A stretch of DNA of 5,006 bases from Candidatus Hodarchaeota archaeon (GTDB lineage Archaea > Asgardarchaeota > Heimdallarchaeia > Hodarchaeales > Hodarchaeaceae). The notes beneath the pieces were generated by a model. That model had not been told where the DNA came from, did not search any database, and worked only from the letters and a program-made list of their open reading frames with translations. The position numbers were made by a program, and so were the translations under genes. Each line of letters begins with the position of its first letter. Within the stretch, counting starts at the first letter, position 1. Of this stretch, positions 4,936-5,006 are shown in pieces. The stretch covers positions 1-5,006 of the forward strand of contig JAEOSP010000133.1 in NCBI GenBank assembly GCA_016840305.1, written 5' to 3'.

Positions 4936-5006
4936 TTATATTCGCATGAGGTCATCAACTAGCTCGTTACCAAGGCTAGTCTCCATCGTGTCGGATGTAA
5001 CCCTAC
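4936..5006 (-). CDS. C-terminal end of an unidentified gene (partial)
   Basis: The minus strand has an open frame that enters from the right edge (first full codon 5004-5002) and ends at TAA 4938-4936, giving 22 residues that finish METSLGNELVDDLMRI. The reading looks protein-like: an amphipathic, charged end resembling a terminal helix, in locally higher G+C sequence, followed by a T run. I do not recognise the family. The opposite strand is also open from ATG 4946 to the edge (MRSSTSSLPRLV...), but that serine-rich reading looks like an antisense shadow. If real, this gene runs in the same direction as the lipid operon and leaves a 201-base spacer to the polyprenyl synthase start. Confidence 0.42.
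   Translation of the reverse strand, partial: RVTSDTMETSLGNELVDDLMRI

Noticed and set aside
4958..4980. 6-bp inverted repeat ACTAGC/GCTAGT as a terminator or tRNA arm
   Set aside because: It has an 11-base loop, no following T run, and lies within the probable coding end of the right-edge gene.
1..5006. Insertion sequence or integrated element
   Set aside because: No transposase, integrase, terminal inverted repeats or target-site duplications were seen, and the genes look like ordinary archaeal chromosome content.

Overview
This AT-rich window most likely comes from an uncultivated archaeon. The archaeal signs are a DUF99 (UPF0215) protein, a short-chain-type all-trans polyprenyl diphosphate synthase like those that build archaeal lipid chains, a ribbon-helix-helix (RHH) regulator, BRE/TATA-like promoters and T-run terminators instead of bacterial -35/-10 boxes. 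The low G+C and the mix of genes would fit an Asgard-type or similar lineage, but nothing here proves it.

Layout. Positions 1-418 hold no convincing gene. They contain a promoter-like motif at 31-46 and, at 250-362, a G+C-rich island that folds into a closed structure and may be a non-coding RNA or structured leader. Two overlapping plus-strand genes follow: a 61-residue RHH regulator (419-604) and a DUF99 protein (591-1253). They converge on a three-gene minus-strand cluster, read from right to left: polyprenyl diphosphate synthase (3727-4734), a sugar-nucleotidyltransferase-like protein with an RHH-like N-terminal extension (2839-3687), and a membrane family 2 glycosyltransferase (1272-2795). 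The gaps in the cluster are 39 and 43 bases, so it is probably one operon, ending at a T run near 1257-1262. Upstream lies a 200-base spacer with phased direct repeats that look like duplicated promoter/operator units. The right edge probably holds the last codons of another minus-strand gene.

How the genes may work together. The minus-strand cluster joins isoprenoid chain synthesis, a sugar-nucleotide-type enzyme and a membrane glycosyltransferase. This suggests making or glycosylating an isoprenoid lipid or polyprenol carrier (inference). The nucleotidyltransferase-like protein appears to have lost a conserved lysine and a metal-binding aspartate while gaining an RHH-like domain. It may therefore be a regulator or sensor instead of a normal pyrophosphorylase. 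This protein, the candidate RNA and the phased repeat region are the most unusual items in the window.
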